This document shows positions 12,506-13,887 of a stretch of DNA of 13,887 bases, piece by piece. Under the pieces are notes generated by a model. The model worked only from the letters and a program-made list of their open reading frames with translations, searched no databases and was not told the DNA's origin. How positions within the stretch are numbered: the stretch's first letter is position 1; each line of letters begins with the position of its first letter. The position numbers were made by a program, and so were the translations under genes. Source of the stretch: Actinomycetes bacterium (GTDB lineage: Bacteria > Actinomycetota > Actinomycetes > Mycobacteriales > Micromonosporaceae); assembly GCA_021793335.1 (NCBI GenBank), contig JAJYSW010000071.1, positions 1 to 13,887 on the forward strand. The letters are read 5' to 3'.

Positions 12506-13831
12506 ATGATGGCAGCAACCGAGAATCCGCCCCGCCCCGCTGATGAGGTCGTCGACATCGCGCGCGACCTCATCCGCATCGACACGACCAACACCGGCGA
12601 CCCCACCACCTCGAAAGGGGAGCGCGCCGCCGCCGAGTACGTCGCCGAGAAACTCGCCGAAGTCGGACTCGAACCGAAGATCTACGAATCCCTCCCCGGG
12701 CGCGCCTCGGTGGCCGCCCGCTACCCCGGAGCCGACCCGGCCCGCGGGGCGCTGCTGCTGCACGGCCATCTGGACGTCGTCCCCGCCGAGGCCGACGAGT
12801 GGAGCGTCGACCCGTTCAGCGGTGAGATCATCGACGGCTACCTGTGGGGCCGCGGCGCGGTCGACATGAAGGACTTCGACGCGATGCTCCTGGCCGTCGT
12901 CCGCGGCTGGCGGCGCGCCGGCAAGGTGCCCCCGCGCGACCTGGTCCTGCTGTTCACCGCCGATGAGGAGGCCGGCTCCACGTACGGGGCCCGCTTCATG
13001 GTCGAGCAGCACCCCGAGGTGTTCGAAGGGGTCACCGAGGCGGTCGGCGAGGTCGGTGGTTTCTCCGTGACACTGGAGAACGACCTGCGCGTCTACGTCG
13101 TCCAGACCGCCGAGAAGGGCCTCGATTGGCTGCGCCTGCGCGCCTCCGGACGTCCCGGCCACGGCTCGATGCTCCATGACGACAACGCCGTCACCCGCCT
13201 GAGCCGGGCCGTCGCCGATATCGGCCGACACGAGTTCCCGATCGAGATGACGCCCACCGTGCGCCAGTTCCTCGAATCGGTCTCGGAGATGACCGGCATC
13301 GAATTCGACCCGGACAATCCCGATGAGACGGTCGCGAAGCTCGGTCCCGTCGCGCGCATGGTCGGCGCGACCCTGCGCAACACCGCCAACCCGACCGGCC
13401 TGAGCGCGGGCTACAAGACCAATGTCATTCCCTCCTCGGCCGAGGCGGTCCTCGACTGCCGGTCGCTGCCGGGCCGCAACGACGAGCTCGAAGCGACGCT
13501 GCGCGAGCTGGCCGGCGAGGGCATCGAATTCGATTACGAGCTCCGCCAGCCCGGCATCGAGACGTCCTTCGACGGACCGCTGGTCGACGCGATGGCCGAG
13601 GCGATCCGCGAGTCCGACCCCGGAGCCAGGACCGTGCCGTACATGCTCTCGGGCGGCACCGATGCGAAGGCCTTCGCATCGCTCGGCATCCGCTGTTTCG
13701 GGTTCGCTCCGCTGAAACTGCCCGCCGACCTCGACTTCACCGCGCTCTTCCACGGCATCGACGAGCGCGTCCCGATCGACGGACTCCAGTTCGGCGTCAC
13801 CGTCATGCACCGCTTCCTCTCGCAGTGCTGA
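12506..13831 (+). CDS. M20-family metallohydrolase (peptidase/deacylase)
   Basis: 441 residues from ATG 12506; the next codon is also ATG, and 12509 fits the upstream TAGAAA element better. There is no good SD. A di-zinc centre is indicated by HGHLDVVP (H88, catalytic D90), GRGAVDMKD (bridging D120), TADEEAG (catalytic E154, metal E155) and FHGIDERV with H416. The dimerisation domain contains SGRPGHGSM (about residues 214-222). M20 enzymes hydrolyse dipeptides or N-acyl amino acids, acting in the cytoplasm; no signal peptide is present. The length suits the ArgE/DapE/carboxypeptidase-like M20 proteins common in actinobacteria, but the substrate cannot be deduced. Its position behind the lysine operon, separated by 157 nt and two hairpins, only weakly suggests a role in supplying lysine from peptides or acyl-lysine. 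Confidence 0.9.
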   Translation: MMAATENPPRPADEVVDIARDLIRIDTTNTGDPTTSKGERAAAEYVAEKLAEVGLEPKIYESLPGRASVAARYPGADPARGALLLHGHLDVVPAEADEWSVDPFSGEIIDGYLWGRGAVDMKDFDAMLLAVVRGWRRAGKVPPRDLVLLFTADEEAGSTYGARFMVEQHPEVFEGVTEAVGEVGGFSVTLENDLRVYVVQTAEKGLDWLRLRASGRPGHGSMLHDDNAVTRLSRAVADIGRHEFPIEMTPTVRQFLESVSEMTGIEFDPDNPDETVAKLGPVARMVGATLRNTANPTGLSAGYKTNVIPSSAEAVLDCRSLPGRNDELEATLRELAGEGIEFDYELRQPGIETSFDGPLVDAMAEAIRESDPGARTVPYMLSGGTDAKAFASLGIRCFGFAPLKLPADLDFTALFHGIDERVPIDGLQFGVTVMHRFLSQC

Positions 13832-13856
13832 GGTCCTGAGATCCGAACGGCGGCCG

Positions 13857-13880
13857 GTGCGGTGAGGCCCCTCACCGCAC
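13857..13880 (+). terminator. Strong terminator-like hairpin after the M20 gene
   Basis: GTGCGGTGAG-GCCC-CTCACCGCAC is a perfect 10-bp stem with a 4-nt loop, 25 nt after the stop codon. The window ends before any U-tract could be judged. By symmetry it may also serve a gene coming from the right. Confidence 0.7.
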
Positions 13881-13887
13881 AGATCGG

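Noticed and set aside
11187..12509. 440-codon frame inside the mutL-like gene
   Set aside because: Arg-rich frame-shifted shadow of the ATPase gene, whose motifs are all in the other frame.

Overview
The window is high-GC DNA (roughly 70 % by eye), with codons ending in G or C, GTG/TTG starts, very tight gene spacing, apparently leaderless promoters and mycothiol-type DinB-like proteins. Together these point to an actinobacterium. The genus cannot be fixed from the sequence alone.

Left part (1-4664): the N-terminal part of a TetM/OtrA-type ribosomal protection GTPase runs off the left edge on the minus strand. It is divergent from a bacterial serpin (1034-2242, +). Two tandem paralogous DinB/maleylpyruvate-isomerase-like proteins follow on the minus strand (2258-2899 and 2940-3578). 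A 648-bp non-coding stretch comes next, carrying a 26-nt perfect palindrome and a further inverted repeat. It leads to a small MarR-like regulator (4227-4664, +).

Centre and right part (4701-12348): two divergent operons together encode the complete 'fermentative' beta-lysine route of lysine breakdown. Leftward are kamA (lysine 2,3-aminomutase) and kce (3-keto-5-aminohexanoate cleavage enzyme), overlapping by GTGA. Rightward are kdd, kamD, kamE, kal and a MutL-like ATPase, with ATGA overlaps or gaps of 1-10 nt. The order of reactions is: L-lysine -> L-beta-lysine (KamA) -> 3,5-diaminohexanoate (KamDE, B12 + PLP) -> 3-keto-5-aminohexanoate (Kdd) -> with acetyl-CoA, 3-aminobutyryl-CoA + acetoacetate (Kce) -> crotonyl-CoA + NH3 (Kal). 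The MutL-like protein is probably a mutase-associated ATPase. No acetoacetate CoA-transferase, lysine transporter or crotonyl-CoA enzyme is present in the window. A 152-bp intergenic region (7028-7179) holds a good promoter for the kdd operon and a weaker, overlapping one for kamA.

After two GC hairpins, an M20-family metallohydrolase (12506-13831) ends in a strong 10-bp terminator-like hairpin at the right edge.

The main result is the pathway-complete lysine catabolic cluster in a high-GC Gram-positive. Its KamA differs from the clostridial enzyme in the PLP loop and C-terminus. Beside it lie a putative MarR regulator and an unexplained, highly structured intergenic region.
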